The notes: generated by a model not told the origin, from the sequence alone. Positions 25,769 through 35,245 are shown, numbered from the stretch's first letter. The stretch is DNA of 64,000 nucleotides from Betaproteobacteria bacterium (GCA_016791265.1 JAEUMY010000020.1:93387-157386); one strand, 5' to 3'. Program-made: numbers and translations.

Positions 25769-26653
25769 ATGCCTTGCCTGTCCCTGCGATACAGCCGCCA
25801 GCTCTGCGCAGTCTTCGCCGCGATTCTACTGACCCTCTTCACCCCCGCGCTCGCGCTGGCCGCGACGGACATCGCCAAGGCCAAGGACCATCCACTCCTG
25901 AACCGCTATCCCGACTCGCACATCACCGAGTACGAGAAGAACTTCAACGCGGTCGAGATGGCGGTCGGCAAGAAGGGCAAGGAGCCGTTGCGGAAGTCCG
26001 TCGAAGGCGATGCGACCATCCTGCTCTACTTTCACAATAGCGCGGACAAGCAGCCCAGCGCGCTGCAGGTCATTCGCAACTATCAGAACGCCATCAAGAG
26101 CATCGGCGGTGAAGTCGTGTACGAACGCCTGCCGCGCGATGGCGACGGTGGCGAGACGACGCTGAAAGTCACCACCGGCGGCAAGGACGTCTGGGTGCGC
26201 GTCGAGCCGGGCATTTTCAGCGCGCCCACGCAGAGCTACAAACTGTGGATCGTGGAAGTCGCCGCGATGCAGCAGGTCGTCACCGCCAACAAGCTGCTGG
26301 ATGAATTGAACAAGAACGGCTTTGTGGCGCTGTACATCAACTTCGACACCGGCAAGTGGGACTTGAAGTCCGACGGCCAGGCGACCGTGCGCGAGATCGT
26401 GATCCTGCTGAAATCGTCGCCCGCGCTCAAGATCGCCATCGAGGGACACACCGACAACGTCGGTCAGGCGGCGGCCAACAAGACGCTGTCCGAAAACCGG
26501 GCCAAGGCGGTCATGGCGGCTATCGTGTCAGGCGGCATCGACGCCAAGCGGCTCACGGCCGGCGGGTTCGGGCAGGAGAAACCGGTGGCGGACAATCGCA
26601 GCGAAGAGGGTCGGGCCAAGAACCGGCGCGTGGAGCTCGTGAAAGTGAAGTAG
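25769..26653 (+). CDS. OmpA-family outer-membrane protein
   Basis: 294 residues from ATG 25769, with GGAGG upstream. A signal peptide (LCAVFAAILLTLFTPALALA) is followed by a DUF4892-like N-terminal domain (DHPLLNRYPDSHITEYEKNF) and a C-terminal OmpA peptidoglycan-binding domain: YINFDTGKWDLKSDG, IEGHTDNVGQAAANKTLSEN, RAKAV, GGFGQEKPVADN, KNRRVELV. It should anchor the outer membrane or its partners to peptidoglycan. Confidence 0.88.
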   Translation: MPCLSLRYSRQLCAVFAAILLTLFTPALALAATDIAKAKDHPLLNRYPDSHITEYEKNFNAVEMAVGKKGKEPLRKSVEGDATILLYFHNSADKQPSALQVIRNYQNAIKSIGGEVVYERLPRDGDGGETTLKVTTGGKDVWVRVEPGIFSAPTQSYKLWIVEVAAMQQVVTANKLLDELNKNGFVALYINFDTGKWDLKSDGQATVREIVILLKSSPALKIAIEGHTDNVGQAAANKTLSENRAKAVMAAIVSGGIDAKRLTAGGFGQEKPVADNRSEEGRAKNRRVELVKVK

Positions 26654-26838
26654 CCCAGAGCGGACGGTGACTACGACACCTCCGCCGCTGGTGCCATCCG
26701 GGCAACGTGGGCCTTGCGCGCAGGACTCGCCAATCCCATCGGAGCAGGCACAGCGCACGCGCGATCTCGGCACGCGTAGGCCAACAGGAGATCTTTGTTC
26801 GCTCCGCGCTTTTCGCCGAGCGCGCGCTTCAGTGATGC

Positions 26839-27294
26839 TTACTGCACGCTCTCATCCAGCATCAACTCGGGGGGCAGCGAGAAACTCGCGATGCCTTCTT
26901 CATTGAGCGCCGCCGCCTCGTCCCGGCTGACCTTGCCGCGAATGTTGCGGTGATCCTCTTCGCCGTAGTGCATGCGACGGGCGCGCTCGGCGAACTCGGC
27001 GCCGACGTTCTCGGTGTTGGCGAGAATGAACCGCTTGAACTGGGTGAGCAACATGTGCTGGCTGCCGAGATAGGCTTGATCGCCCTCTGGCGCGGGCACA
27101 CTCTCGCCGGCGTGCCGGGTCGCTTCACCGCCCAGGTTGAGGCGGGGCGCGGCCAGCGCCTTGCGAATATTCGCATCACCGCACATCGGACAGGTGACCA
27201 GCCCATCGACGAGTTGGCGCTCAAAGACGTCGCTGGACGCAAACCAGCCTTCGAATTTGTGCTCGTCGGGGCAGATGAGATTGAAGACGATCAT
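26839..27294 (-). CDS. DUF1178 protein
   Basis: 151 residues from ATG 27294 (MIVFNLICPDEHKFEGWFAS), the family start. CPDEH and CPMCGD form a likely zinc-ribbon in the first 50 residues; the C-terminal FAERARRMHYGEEDHRNIRG and GIASFSLPPELM motifs are also typical. The function is unknown. It follows the malonyl-CoA decarboxylase gene by 81 bases on the same strand. Confidence 0.85.
   Translation of the reverse strand: MIVFNLICPDEHKFEGWFASSDVFERQLVDGLVTCPMCGDANIRKALAAPRLNLGGEATRHAGESVPAPEGDQAYLGSQHMLLTQFKRFILANTENVGAEFAERARRMHYGEEDHRNIRGKVSRDEAAALNEEGIASFSLPPELMLDESVQ
27163..27174. repeat. HIP-like palindrome copy 14
   Basis: Exact copy inside the DUF1178 gene, read as ANIR right after the second Cys pair. 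Confidence 0.95.
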
Positions 27295-27375
27295 GGTTGA
27301 GTGGAGACTGGCGCGTGGTTGGAGGGCCGTTTGAACCGTGCCTCGATGAAACAACGCCGGACAAAGGCGCGAAGT

Positions 27376-28716
27376 TTACCTGCCGCGCGACTTTTCGGTA
27401 TCGGGCTCCGCCCAAAGTGACTCGGCAGCGCGCGCGGCACGCTCGACAACGCCGGATGCGGCGACTTTGTGATCGTTGACGTAGGCCTCGTGATTGGCCT
27501 CGACATCGGACAGATCGTAGAGGTAATTCACCATGAAGCCCAGCGACTGGGCCACACCCTTGGTCGAAAGATCCGCCGCGCGGTTGATGCGCTCCAGCCG
27601 CGCGCCATTGCCGAGATGAAAACGCGCCACCGGGTCGCGTGAGTGGCCGGATTCCCACTCGCGGGTCAGATACCAGGCCAAGAGCTGATCAACGCGCTCG
27701 CTGGATTCTGGCGGCGGCAAACCCTGGCGGGTCAGCAGGCCCGAGACCGCCTGGCGCGTGGTGTCATCCGCCCATGCCTGGCGCTCGCCGACTCGCCGCG
27801 TCAACCACTTCATGAAACCTGGCACGGGTGACAGCGTTGCGAATATTCGCAAGTTGGGCAGTTCGGCTTGCAGGTCCGCCGCGACCTGCTTGATGAGAAA
27901 GTTGCCGAAGGAAATGCCGCGCAAGCCTTCCTGGCAGTTGGTGATGGAGTAAAAGATTGCGCAGCGTGCGCGGCGAGGGTCGCCGATCGCGCTGTCCAAT
28001 GACAGGATGGGCGCGACCGCGCTGGGGAGCTCGTCGGTGAACGCGACCTCGACGAAGATGAGCGGGTCGTCCGGCAGCGCGGGATGGAAAAAGCCGAAAC
28101 AGCGGCGGTCGGCGGCGAGGCGACGCTTGAGATCAGGAAAGCCCTGAATGGCATGCACCGCCTCGTACTGGATCAGCTTCTCCAGAATGGCGGCGGGCGT
28201 GTTCCAGTCGATGCGGCGAAGTTCGAGAAAGCCGCGGTTGAACCAGGAGCCGAGCAAGTGTTGCAAATCGTGATCGATGACGACATATTCTGGATGCGCC
28301 TTCAACTCTTTCAGCAGCGCCGTGCGCAGCGACACCAACGTCTCGGTGCCGCCGGGCGCCATGTTCATGCGGCGGAACACTTCCTGGCGCGGCGGCTCGG
28401 ACACGAATTGCAGAAACGCCAGATTGGCAGGCGTTGGCGCCTTGTAGTAGGCCTCGGCGGCGGACAACACCTCACGCGGATTGGGAGAGAAGTCGCGGGC
28501 CAGCAAGTCGAAGAAGTGGCGGCGGCCCGCCTCGTCCAATCCCTTGTACAGCGCGACTGCGCGGCGGGCCATGACGGCACCCGACGCCTCTCCGCGTTCC
28601 GAGATCAACGTCGCGAGAAGACGCGCGAGGCGGTTGGCGCGGCGCTCGGCGCGTGGCTGAGCCAGGGCGGTGATCGACCCCACCATCCGCCCCAGCATTT
28701 CGCGCGTCTCGCTCAT
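27376..28716 (-). CDS. matA: Malonyl-CoA decarboxylase
   Basis: 446 residues, the normal size. MCD motifs include FVEVAFTDELPSAVAPIL, FYSITNCQEGLRGISFGNFL, FATLSPVPGF and the active-site region VARFHLGNGARLERIN. The enzyme converts malonyl-CoA to acetyl-CoA and CO2. Its start is 7 bases after the MatB stop, so the synthetase and decarboxylase form a complete malonate-to-acetyl-CoA route. Confidence 0.92.
   Translation of the reverse strand: MSETREMLGRMVGSITALAQPRAERRANRLARLLATLISERGEASGAVMARRAVALYKGLDEAGRRHFFDLLARDFSPNPREVLSAAEAYYKAPTPANLAFLQFVSEPPRQEVFRRMNMAPGGTETLVSLRTALLKELKAHPEYVVIDHDLQHLLGSWFNRGFLELRRIDWNTPAAILEKLIQYEAVHAIQGFPDLKRRLAADRRCFGFFHPALPDDPLIFVEVAFTDELPSAVAPILSLDSAIGDPRRARCAIFYSITNCQEGLRGISFGNFLIKQVAADLQAELPNLRIFATLSPVPGFMKWLTRRVGERQAWADDTTRQAVSGLLTRQGLPPPESSERVDQLLAWYLTREWESGHSRDPVARFHLGNGARLERINRAADLSTKGVAQSLGFMVNYLYDLSDVEANHEAYVNDHKVAASGVVERAARAAESLWAEPDTEKSRGR
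27839..27850. repeat. HIP-like palindrome copy 15
   Basis: Exact copy in the malonyl-CoA decarboxylase gene, read as RIFA just before the conserved TLSPVPGF; dyad extends to 16 bp. Confidence 0.95.
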
Positions 28717-28723
28717 GGCGTCG

Positions 28724-30235
28724 TCAGGCTTTGCCGTACTGCTGCCGCAACACGTTCTTCTGCACCTTGCCCATCGCGTTGCGCGGCAGATCCGTCACCA
28801 CATGCACGCGCTTGGGCACCTTGAAGTTGGCGAGCTTCGACTTCAACATCGCGATCACTTCGCTCTCCACCACGGGCGTGGCACCCGCCTTTTGCACCAC
28901 CACCGCCGTGACGGCCTCGCCGAAATCCGGATGCGGCACACCGATCACGGCAGACTCCGCCACACCGGGCATCTCGTCCAGCAGCAACTCGATTTCCTTC
29001 GGATACACGTTGTAGCCGCCGGTGATGACGAGATCCTTGCTGCGGCCCACGATGCTGAGATAGCCATCCTCATCAAAGCGGCCGACGTCGCCCGTCTTGA
29101 AATAGCCATCGGCGGTGAACTCCTCCGCGTTCTTCTCCGGCATGCGCCAGTAGCCGGGCAGCACGTTGTCGCCCTTCACGAGGATGTCGCCGATCTCGCC
29201 CGACTTCACGGGCGCGCCGTCCGCGCCCTCCACCAACACAGACACACCGGGCAGCGGCGGACCGACCGTGCCGCCCTTGCGCTCGCCTTCCAGCGGATTG
29301 GAGGTGATCATGCCGGTCTCGGTCATGCCGTAGCGTTCAAGGATGACTTTGCCCGTGCGTTCACGGAAGGCCTCGAACGTTTCGGTGAGCAGTGGCGCCG
29401 AGCCGGAGATGAAGAGGCGAATATTCGCGACATGCGCCCGGTCGAATTTCTCGTCAGCCAGCAGGCGGACGTAATAGGTCGGCACGCCCATGAACACGGT
29501 CGCGCGTGGCAAGGCGCGCATCACCGCCGCCGCCTCGAAGCGCGAATGGAAAATCATGCGTCCCCCATTCAACAACGCGCAGTGACAGGCGACAAAGAGG
29601 CCATGCACATGGAACAGCGGCAGCGTATGCAGCAGCACGTCGCCGGGCCGAAAGCCCCAGGTCTTGTGCAGGGCCAGCGCGTTGGATGCGAGATTGCGAT
29701 GGGTGATCATCGCGCCCTTCGACCGGCCTGTCGTTCCAGAGGTGTAGAGGATCGCGGCCAAGTCATCCGCCGCGCGCATGGCGGTGTCGAAGGTCGCAGT
29801 CGCTGCCGCCGAGCGCTCCATCAGCGTGCCCTGCCCGTGTTCATCCAGCGTGAGGAGATGCGGAATGACGAGTCGGGTGCAAATCTCGTCCGTCCAGGCG
29901 AGTGACTTGGGTTGCGTGATGACGGCGCGCGGCTCGGCGTTGCCGAGGAAGTACTCCACCTCGGCGGACTGATACGCCGTGTTGAGCGGCAGCCAGACCA
30001 GCCCTGCGCGCAAGCAGCCGAGATAGAGAAACAACGCCTGCGGCGACTTTTCCACCTGCGCCGCCACACGGTCGCCCGGCTTCAAGCCAAGACCGGTGAG
30101 ATAGGACGCGAAGCGCGCCGTGGCCTGATCCAGCTCGCGAAAAGTGACGGCCACACCGTGATCCGTCTCCAGAAAAACCGTGTCGCGGTCCAGCGGAAAG
30201 CGCGATTCGAAGAGCGCATGGAGATTGTGGTTCAT
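28724..30235 (-). CDS. matB: Malonyl-CoA synthetase (MatB-like)
   Basis: 503 residues from ATG 30235. It is an ANL-family acyl-CoA synthetase with P-loop YTSGTTGRSKGAMITH, PLFHVHGLFV, ERYGMTETGM, and the C-terminal VYPKEIELLLDEMPGV and NAMGKVQKNVLR (catalytic Lys). The Arg-containing TVFMGVPTYYVRLL stretch and the malonyl-CoA decarboxylase partner support malonate as substrate. It starts 7 bases after the carboxyltransferase-like gene. Confidence 0.9.
   Translation of the reverse strand: MNHNLHALFESRFPLDRDTVFLETDHGVAVTFRELDQATARFASYLTGLGLKPGDRVAAQVEKSPQALFLYLGCLRAGLVWLPLNTAYQSAEVEYFLGNAEPRAVITQPKSLAWTDEICTRLVIPHLLTLDEHGQGTLMERSAAATATFDTAMRAADDLAAILYTSGTTGRSKGAMITHRNLASNALALHKTWGFRPGDVLLHTLPLFHVHGLFVACHCALLNGGRMIFHSRFEAAAVMRALPRATVFMGVPTYYVRLLADEKFDRAHVANIRLFISGSAPLLTETFEAFRERTGKVILERYGMTETGMITSNPLEGERKGGTVGPPLPGVSVLVEGADGAPVKSGEIGDILVKGDNVLPGYWRMPEKNAEEFTADGYFKTGDVGRFDEDGYLSIVGRSKDLVITGGYNVYPKEIELLLDEMPGVAESAVIGVPHPDFGEAVTAVVVQKAGATPVVESEVIAMLKSKLANFKVPKRVHVVTDLPRNAMGKVQKNVLRQQYGKA
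29417..29428. repeat. HIP-like palindrome copy 16
   Basis: Exact copy in the matB-like gene, read as ANIR before LFISGSAPL. Confidence 0.95.
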
Positions 30236-30242
30236 CGCGGTC

Positions 30243-31472
30243 TCACTCCACCAAGCCCGGCACGAGGCCCAGCTTGAATTCCTCCTCGGCCACACCCGCT
30301 TTTTTCAGATCGGCGAACTCGATCTCCTCCTCCTTGTTGTCGCCCAGGATGCTGGCAATGGCGGAGCCAGGCAGCACCTGGATGGTCTTGCCGCGCACGA
30401 TGCCAAGTTGCGTCGTGGCGGCGGCGAAGGCGACGAAACTTCCGCCGCCGGACGTGCCCAGCACGGCGAGGCGGGCCGGTTTCAACTGATGCAAAGCCAG
30501 CGACAGGTTGAACAGGTACTCGGAGAGAACGACTTTCTCGTCGTCGATGCGGGCGGAATGCGAGTCACAATCCAGCAAGAGCAAAACAGGCAGATCGCGC
30601 TGCTCATCAGTCGCCAGCGTCCATGCCGCATCGGCCAGTGCCCACGCAGCGGCGGCACCCAGTGTCTTGCCGCCGATGAAACCCAGCACCCGATGTTTCA
30701 CCTCATCCAGCACGGCCTCGCCGATGACCACACCGTCGCGTTCGCGCAATGCGTATCCACCAACAAGGAGTTTGGTCAGGTCCTTACGCTGCAGCGCATC
30801 CTGCGGCGGCTTCAGCGCATCCTTCAATTTGCCCAGCCGCTGGGCAAGCTCCGCGTGACGTTGCGCGGCAGTCATCGCCGGCACGCGCAATGCGTTGGCC
30901 ATGTGGTGATCGAACGAGTTGGCCGCGATGTTGGCCGGACTGGCCTTGGCGCGCGCCTCCGCACTGATGCTGGCCTGAGCGATGGCCTTGAACATCTCAT
31001 CCAGCGGGTTGCTGCCCGCCGCCTGCGCGAGGATGGAGGGGCCGGACATCGCGAGCTGCGTCTGCGGTGCGAATATTCGCACCCGGCCCAGATGCGCCAG
31101 CATGCTCGCGCCGCCGTAGCAGTTGGCGCCGAGCACCGTGACAATGTGCGCAGGTGAAGCGGCCAGTTCCATCGCTGCGCGGAACATCGCCCGGAACGCG
31201 CCCAGCGCGGGCAAGCCCTGCGACACGCGGGCACCCGCCGAGTCGAGATACAGAATCAGCGGCTTGGTGTCCTTCGCGGCGAGGCGGAAGAGCTGCGCCA
31301 GCTTGTTGCACTCCATCAGCCCAAGCGAGCCGGAGGCGATCTTGTTTTCCACCAAGGCCACTTGAACGACCGTGTCGCCGATCTTGCCGCGACCGAGGGT
31401 GAGATTGCCGACGACCTCGCCGAATGGCGTGAAGCCGACCGATTTCTTGAGGGGTTCGAGATGCGTGCTCAT
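30243..31472 (-). CDS. Biotin-independent malonate decarboxylase beta/gamma-like carboxyltransferase-fold protein
   Basis: 409 residues from ATG 31472, which overlaps the upstream oxidase stop as ATGA. The N-terminal half resembles the carboxyltransferase/MdcD crotonase fold (LILYLDSAGARVSQGLPALG, ANCYGGASMLAHL), the C-terminal half the MdcE/AccA type (LLLLDCDSHSARIDDEKVVL, AVLGTSGGGSFVAFAAA). It looks like a fused beta-gamma pair. The acyl-carrier and transferase subunits of malonate decarboxylase (MdcA, MdcC) are not nearby, so the protein may act on malonyl-CoA or a related acyl-CoA. Confidence 0.75.
   Translation of the reverse strand: MSTHLEPLKKSVGFTPFGEVVGNLTLGRGKIGDTVVQVALVENKIASGSLGLMECNKLAQLFRLAAKDTKPLILYLDSAGARVSQGLPALGAFRAMFRAAMELAASPAHIVTVLGANCYGGASMLAHLGRVRIFAPQTQLAMSGPSILAQAAGSNPLDEMFKAIAQASISAEARAKASPANIAANSFDHHMANALRVPAMTAAQRHAELAQRLGKLKDALKPPQDALQRKDLTKLLVGGYALRERDGVVIGEAVLDEVKHRVLGFIGGKTLGAAAAWALADAAWTLATDEQRDLPVLLLLDCDSHSARIDDEKVVLSEYLFNLSLALHQLKPARLAVLGTSGGGSFVAFAAATTQLGIVRGKTIQVLPGSAIASILGDNKEEEIEFADLKKAGVAEEEFKLGLVPGLVE
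31069..31080. repeat. HIP-like palindrome copy 17
   Basis: Exact copy in the carboxyltransferase-fold gene, read as RIFA; perfect dyad of 18 bp with GGT/ACC flanks. Confidence 0.95.
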
Positions 31473-34400
31473 GCGGCCGATTTTCGCATGGCTCTGGCCA
31501 GCAGTTGCGCAACATGCACCGCCTCGCGGTGCGCCCCGTCGTGAATTTGGTGCCGACAACTGGTGCCATCGGCCACGATCAGCGTCGCCGCGTCCGCCTT
31601 CCGCACCGCAGGCAGCAATGACAACTCGGCCATTTTCATCGACACATCGAAGTGCTCCGCCTCATACCCAAAGGCGCCTGCCATGCCGCAGCAGGAGGAT
31701 TCGATCGCGTCGACCTTGAGATCGGGAATCCACTTCAGCACCTCCAGCACCGGCGTGAAGGCGTCAAAGGCTTTCTGGTGGCAGTGGCCGTGGACCAGGG
31801 CCTGCTTTTCCGGCAGCGCTTGAAGGTCCAGATTCAGGCGACCCGCCCGCTTTTGCGCCACCAGGAACTCTTCAAACAGCATGGCCTTGCCCGCGAGGGC
31901 TTCCGTCTCGGGCCCCGGCAGCAGGGACTTGAACTCATCGCGCAACGTGAGCAGGCAGGAGGGCTCCAACCCGACGACAGGCACGCCACGCTCGACAAAG
32001 GGCTGCAGGATGTCCAGCGTTCGCCGCGCCTCGGCACGCGCTTCGTCGAGCATGCCGGCGGAGAGGAAGGTGCGGCCGCAGCAGGCGGGGCGGTCACCCT
32101 GATTCATGGCGAAATGCACCTGATAGCCCGCCGCCTGCAACACCTCGACCGCGGCATGGACGTTGTCCGGCTCGAAACTGCAATTGAAGGTATCGGCGAA
32201 CAGGACAACTTCGTTTGTGTCGTTCACCGAAAATCCCCCCTGCCCCCCTTTTTCAAAGGGGGGTGGCGAAGCCCGGGGGGTTGCCACGCGTGCCCCTTTT
32301 TCAAAGGGGGGTGGCGAAGCCCGGGGGGTTTCCACGTGTGCCCCTTTTTCAAAAGGGGATGGAGAACTGGCTGCGGCGCCCGATGCATGCACTTCCCCCT
32401 TTGCAAAAGGGGGATTGAGGGGGATTTCGCTTCGCCATGTTGGGAGTGCTCTTTGCCTTGCGAAGCCCAGCAGCGGCTTGCCCAGGTTCTGCACGGCGTT
32501 GACCAGCGGCGCCACTCGCTTTGCCCACGCCGCATAGCGCGGCAGATACGCGATCGCCCGGTCTTTCAGCGTAAAGCCATGCTTCTGCTTGTACTGATGC
32601 AGGAACTCGACTTTCATCTTCGCCATGTCCACGCCGGTCGGGCAGTCGCGCTTGCAGCCTTTGCAGGACACGCAAAGATCCATCACCTGCTTCACGGTTT
32701 CCGAAGCGAGTCCGCCGCCATCCTGCAACTGGCTGGAGAGCGCCAGCCGGAGCGTGTTGGCGCGACCCCGCGTGACGTGCCGCTCGTCCCGGGTTACGCG
32801 ATAGCTGGGGCACATGGTCCCGGCGTCGAATTTGCGGCAGTGGCCGTTGTTGTTGCACATCTCGACCGCGCTGGCCAATCCGCCTGCCGCATCGTTGCCC
32901 CACTCGGACCAGTCCAGCCCGGTGCGAATATTCGCAACGGCGTAGTCGGGCTTGAAGCGGAACAACGAGCGGTCATCCTGCTTCGGCGGGTTCACGATCT
33001 TGCCCGGATTCATCAGCCCTTTCGGGTCGAACCATGACTTGATCTCAGCGAGTGCTGCCGTGAGTCGCGGACCGAAGAACGGCGCGATCCACTCCGACCG
33101 CACCAGCCCATCGCCGTGTTCACCCGAATACGCGCCCTTGTATTCCCGCACCAGCTGGGCGGCCTCCTCGGCGATGGCGCGCATTTTCGCGGCACCGTCG
33201 GCACGCATGTTGAGAATGGGCCGGACGTGCAGGCAGCCCACCGACGCATGCGCGTACCAGGTGCCTTCGGTGCCGTGCTTCGCGAACACCTCCGTGAGCC
33301 GCCGCGTGTATTCCGCCAGATGTTCCAGCGGCACAGCACAGTCCTCGATGAAGCTGACGGGTTTACCCTCGCCCTTCATCGACATCATGATGTTGAGGCC
33401 GGCCTTGCGGACCTCCCACACGGCTTTTTGCAAGGCCGGGTCGATGACCTCGACCACACCGTCCGGAAATCCCAGGCCCTGCATGAGCTTGTCCAGCTGC
33501 TTCAGCTTGTGGACCTGGGCAGCATGGTCGTCACCGGCGAATTCCACCAGCAGCACACAGTCGGGCTCACCCTTGAGGAACGACTCCACCGTCTTGCGGA
33601 AGGCCGGCATGCGTCGCGAGAGATCGAGCATGGTGCGGTCCACCAGCTCGACGGCGCAGGGGTCCAGTTCGACGATGTGTTGTGCCGCATTCATGCCGTC
33701 AAAAAACTTGGGGAAGTGGCAGACCCCCAGCGTCTTGTGCGTGGGCAACGGGGCCAGGTCGAGATGCAGGCGCTCGAAGTAGGCCAGCGTGCCTTCGCTG
33801 CCGACAAGCAGCTTGCCCAAGTTGATGCGATCAGGCGCCAGCTCATCCAGGTTGTAACCCGCCACCCGGCGTTGCACGGCGGGAAAGCGTGCGGCAATCT
33901 CATCCCGCTCGCGCGCCCAGAGCGCCGCTGCCTTGTCTGCGAATATTCGCATCGCGCCCTGCATCTCGGCCGCGCGACCGAAATAGCCGCGCTCGCCAGA
34001 CGGCAGCCATGCATCGATCCCCGCCACGCGATGCACCATGTTGCCGTAGGCGATGGAACGCGAGCCGCACGAATTGTTGCCCGCCATGCCGCCCAGCGTG
34101 GCCTGCGCGGACGTGGACACGTCGACCGGATACCAGAGACCATGTGCCTTGAGCTGCGCGTTGAGGTGGTCCAGCACCATGCCGGGCTGCACCACCGCGC
34201 GCTTCGCCTCCGCATCAAGCGACACCAGCTGATTCAAGTACTTGCTGTTGTCGATGACCAGCGCGGCGCCGACCGTCTGGCCGCACTGCGAAGTGCCGGC
34301 GCCACGCGGCAGGATGGGCACGCCCGCTTCCGCCGCGATTTGCAGCGCGGCCAGCGCCGAATCCGTCGTGCGCGGCACGACCACACCGACCGGCATGACC

Positions 34401-34537
34401 TGATAAATCGAAGCGTCGGTCGCATAGCGGCCCCGCGAGCCGGCGTCAAACAGCACGTCGCCATCCACATGGGCGCGCAACTTTTCGGCCAGCGGATGGC
34501 CGGAACCGCTGACGATATGGACGGGCTGCGCGCTCAA
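31469..34537 (-). CDS. FAD-linked D-2-hydroxyacid dehydrogenase with Fe-S domain (YdiJ-like)
   Basis: 1022 residues. The start is TTG at 34537, overlapping the GntR stop as TTGA. An N-terminal PCMH FAD domain (ILPRGAGTSQCGQTVG, NNSCGSRSIAYGN) and FAD-oxidase C domain (LLVGSEGTLAYFERLHLDL) are followed by a [4Fe-4S] segment (CVSCKGCKRDCPTGVDMAK) and CCG-type half-motifs (CCGRTFLS; CCGMAGAFGYE). Such proteins oxidise D-lactate, D-2-hydroxyglutarate or similar acids and pass electrons to the respiratory chain. Residues about 704-769 are repeat-derived: FEKG/PPF units encoded by the 48-bp element at 32231-32427, inserted in frame between the Fe-S and CCG parts. Confidence 0.85.
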   Translation of the reverse strand: MSAQPVHIVSGSGHPLAEKLRAHVDGDVLFDAGSRGRYATDASIYQVMPVGVVVPRTTDSALAALQIAAEAGVPILPRGAGTSQCGQTVGAALVIDNSKYLNQLVSLDAEAKRAVVQPGMVLDHLNAQLKAHGLWYPVDVSTSAQATLGGMAGNNSCGSRSIAYGNMVHRVAGIDAWLPSGERGYFGRAAEMQGAMRIFADKAAALWARERDEIAARFPAVQRRVAGYNLDELAPDRINLGKLLVGSEGTLAYFERLHLDLAPLPTHKTLGVCHFPKFFDGMNAAQHIVELDPCAVELVDRTMLDLSRRMPAFRKTVESFLKGEPDCVLLVEFAGDDHAAQVHKLKQLDKLMQGLGFPDGVVEVIDPALQKAVWEVRKAGLNIMMSMKGEGKPVSFIEDCAVPLEHLAEYTRRLTEVFAKHGTEGTWYAHASVGCLHVRPILNMRADGAAKMRAIAEEAAQLVREYKGAYSGEHGDGLVRSEWIAPFFGPRLTAALAEIKSWFDPKGLMNPGKIVNPPKQDDRSLFRFKPDYAVANIRTGLDWSEWGNDAAGGLASAVEMCNNNGHCRKFDAGTMCPSYRVTRDERHVTRGRANTLRLALSSQLQDGGGLASETVKQVMDLCVSCKGCKRDCPTGVDMAKMKVEFLHQYKQKHGFTLKDRAIAYLPRYAAWAKRVAPLVNAVQNLGKPLLGFARQRALPTWRSEIPLNPPFAKGEVHASGAAASSPSPFEKGAHVETPRASPPPFEKGARVATPRASPPPFEKGGQGGFSVNDTNEVVLFADTFNCSFEPDNVHAAVEVLQAAGYQVHFAMNQGDRPACCGRTFLSAGMLDEARAEARRTLDILQPFVERGVPVVGLEPSCLLTLRDEFKSLLPGPETEALAGKAMLFEEFLVAQKRAGRLNLDLQALPEKQALVHGHCHQKAFDAFTPVLEVLKWIPDLKVDAIESSCCGMAGAFGYEAEHFDVSMKMAELSLLPAVRKADAATLIVADGTSCRHQIHDGAHREAVHVAQLLARAMRKSAA
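32231..32427. repeat. In-frame repeat insertion with 48-bp tandem units
   Basis: CCCCTTTTTCAAAGGGG hairpins recur at about 32245, 32293 and 32341, exactly 48 bases apart, and a fourth, related CCCCCTTTGCAAAAGGGGG stands at 32395. The outer ends are inverted (AAATCCCCCC and GGGGGATTT). All spacings are multiples of three in the oxidase frame, giving the repeated peptide ASPPPFEKG. Confidence 0.9.
32924..32935. repeat. HIP-like palindrome copy 18
   Basis: Exact copy in the oxidase gene, read as ANIR. Confidence 0.95.
33939..33950. repeat. HIP-like palindrome copy 19
   Basis: Second exact copy in the oxidase gene, read here in the other common frame as RIFA. Confidence 0.95.
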
Positions 34538-35226
34538 TCCGCCGCGTCCTGCAACGCCGCCAGCGACTTCGCCACCACCCCCATCTTGTTGGCGAGGTGA
34601 TGCGCGAGCTGTTCCTTCAACCGTTTCGCATCGCGCGCCATCAGCGCCGACAAAATCTCCTCATGCTCCGCGATGGCTTGGTCCCAGCGCGCCTGATTGA
34701 CGTTGGCCTGATAGCGCACGCGGCGCACCTGGTCGTTCAGCGCTCGATAGGTCTGCGACAGCACGGCGTTGCCCGCGCAGTCGATGATCTTGAAGTGAAT
34801 GGCCTGATTGCGCGCGAAGTAGCCCTGGTGATCTTCCCGCGCACGGTCCGCCAGCATTTCGTAATGCAGCGCGCGGATTTCGTTGATCTCCGCATCGCTG
34901 GCGCGGGTGCATGCGATCTCGCCGGCGAAGGCTTCCAGCGCGCCCATCACTTGCAGCGTTTCCCGCACGCGTGTCTCGTCGATCGGCGAAACGATGGCGC
35001 CCCGATGCGGCAAGAGCTCCACCAACCCTTCGGATGCCAGGCGACGCGTCGCCTCACGCAGCGGCGTGCGTGACACACCCAGCCGCTCGGTCAGCTCGCG
35101 TTCATTGAGCCGCATGCCCGGCGTCAATGCGCCGGTGAGGATGAGGTCGCGTAGATGCCGCGTGGTCTCCTCCTGCAAGGTGTTGCCGGCTTCGGATTCG
35201 ACGGGCGCTACGGCTTGCAGAGGCAT
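34534..35226 (-). CDS. GntR-family (FadR/FCD subfamily) regulator
   Basis: 230 residues from ATG 35226. The winged-helix part is LRDLILTGALTPGMRLNERE, LGVSRTPLREATRRLASEG; the C-terminal FCD ligand domain has EAFAGEIACTRASDAEI and a metal-site His in HFKIIDCAGN and AEHEEIL. FCD regulators sense organic acids. It heads the malonate-type operon and faces the aminotransferase gene. Two TTGTATRCAA dyads in the shared upstream region are likely its operators. Confidence 0.9.
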   Translation of the reverse strand: MPLQAVAPVESEAGNTLQEETTRHLRDLILTGALTPGMRLNERELTERLGVSRTPLREATRRLASEGLVELLPHRGAIVSPIDETRVRETLQVMGALEAFAGEIACTRASDAEINEIRALHYEMLADRAREDHQGYFARNQAIHFKIIDCAGNAVLSQTYRALNDQVRRVRYQANVNQARWDQAIAEHEEILSALMARDAKRLKEQLAHHLANKMGVVAKSLAALQDAAD

Positions 35227-35231
35227 GGCGA

Positions 35232-35245
35232 TTTTGTATGCAAAA
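35232..35245. promoter_or_regulatory. GntR operator-like dyad 1
   Basis: TTTTGTATGCAAAA, 6 bases upstream of the GntR ATG; suited to autorepression. Confidence 0.55.

Noticed and set aside
30243..31472. Complete biotin-independent malonate decarboxylase locus
   Set aside because: Only a beta/gamma-like protein is present; the carrier and CoA-transferase subunits are missing here.
32231..32427. CRISPR array from 48-bp repeats
   Set aside because: There are no unique spacers; whole units repeat and are translated as part of the oxidase.
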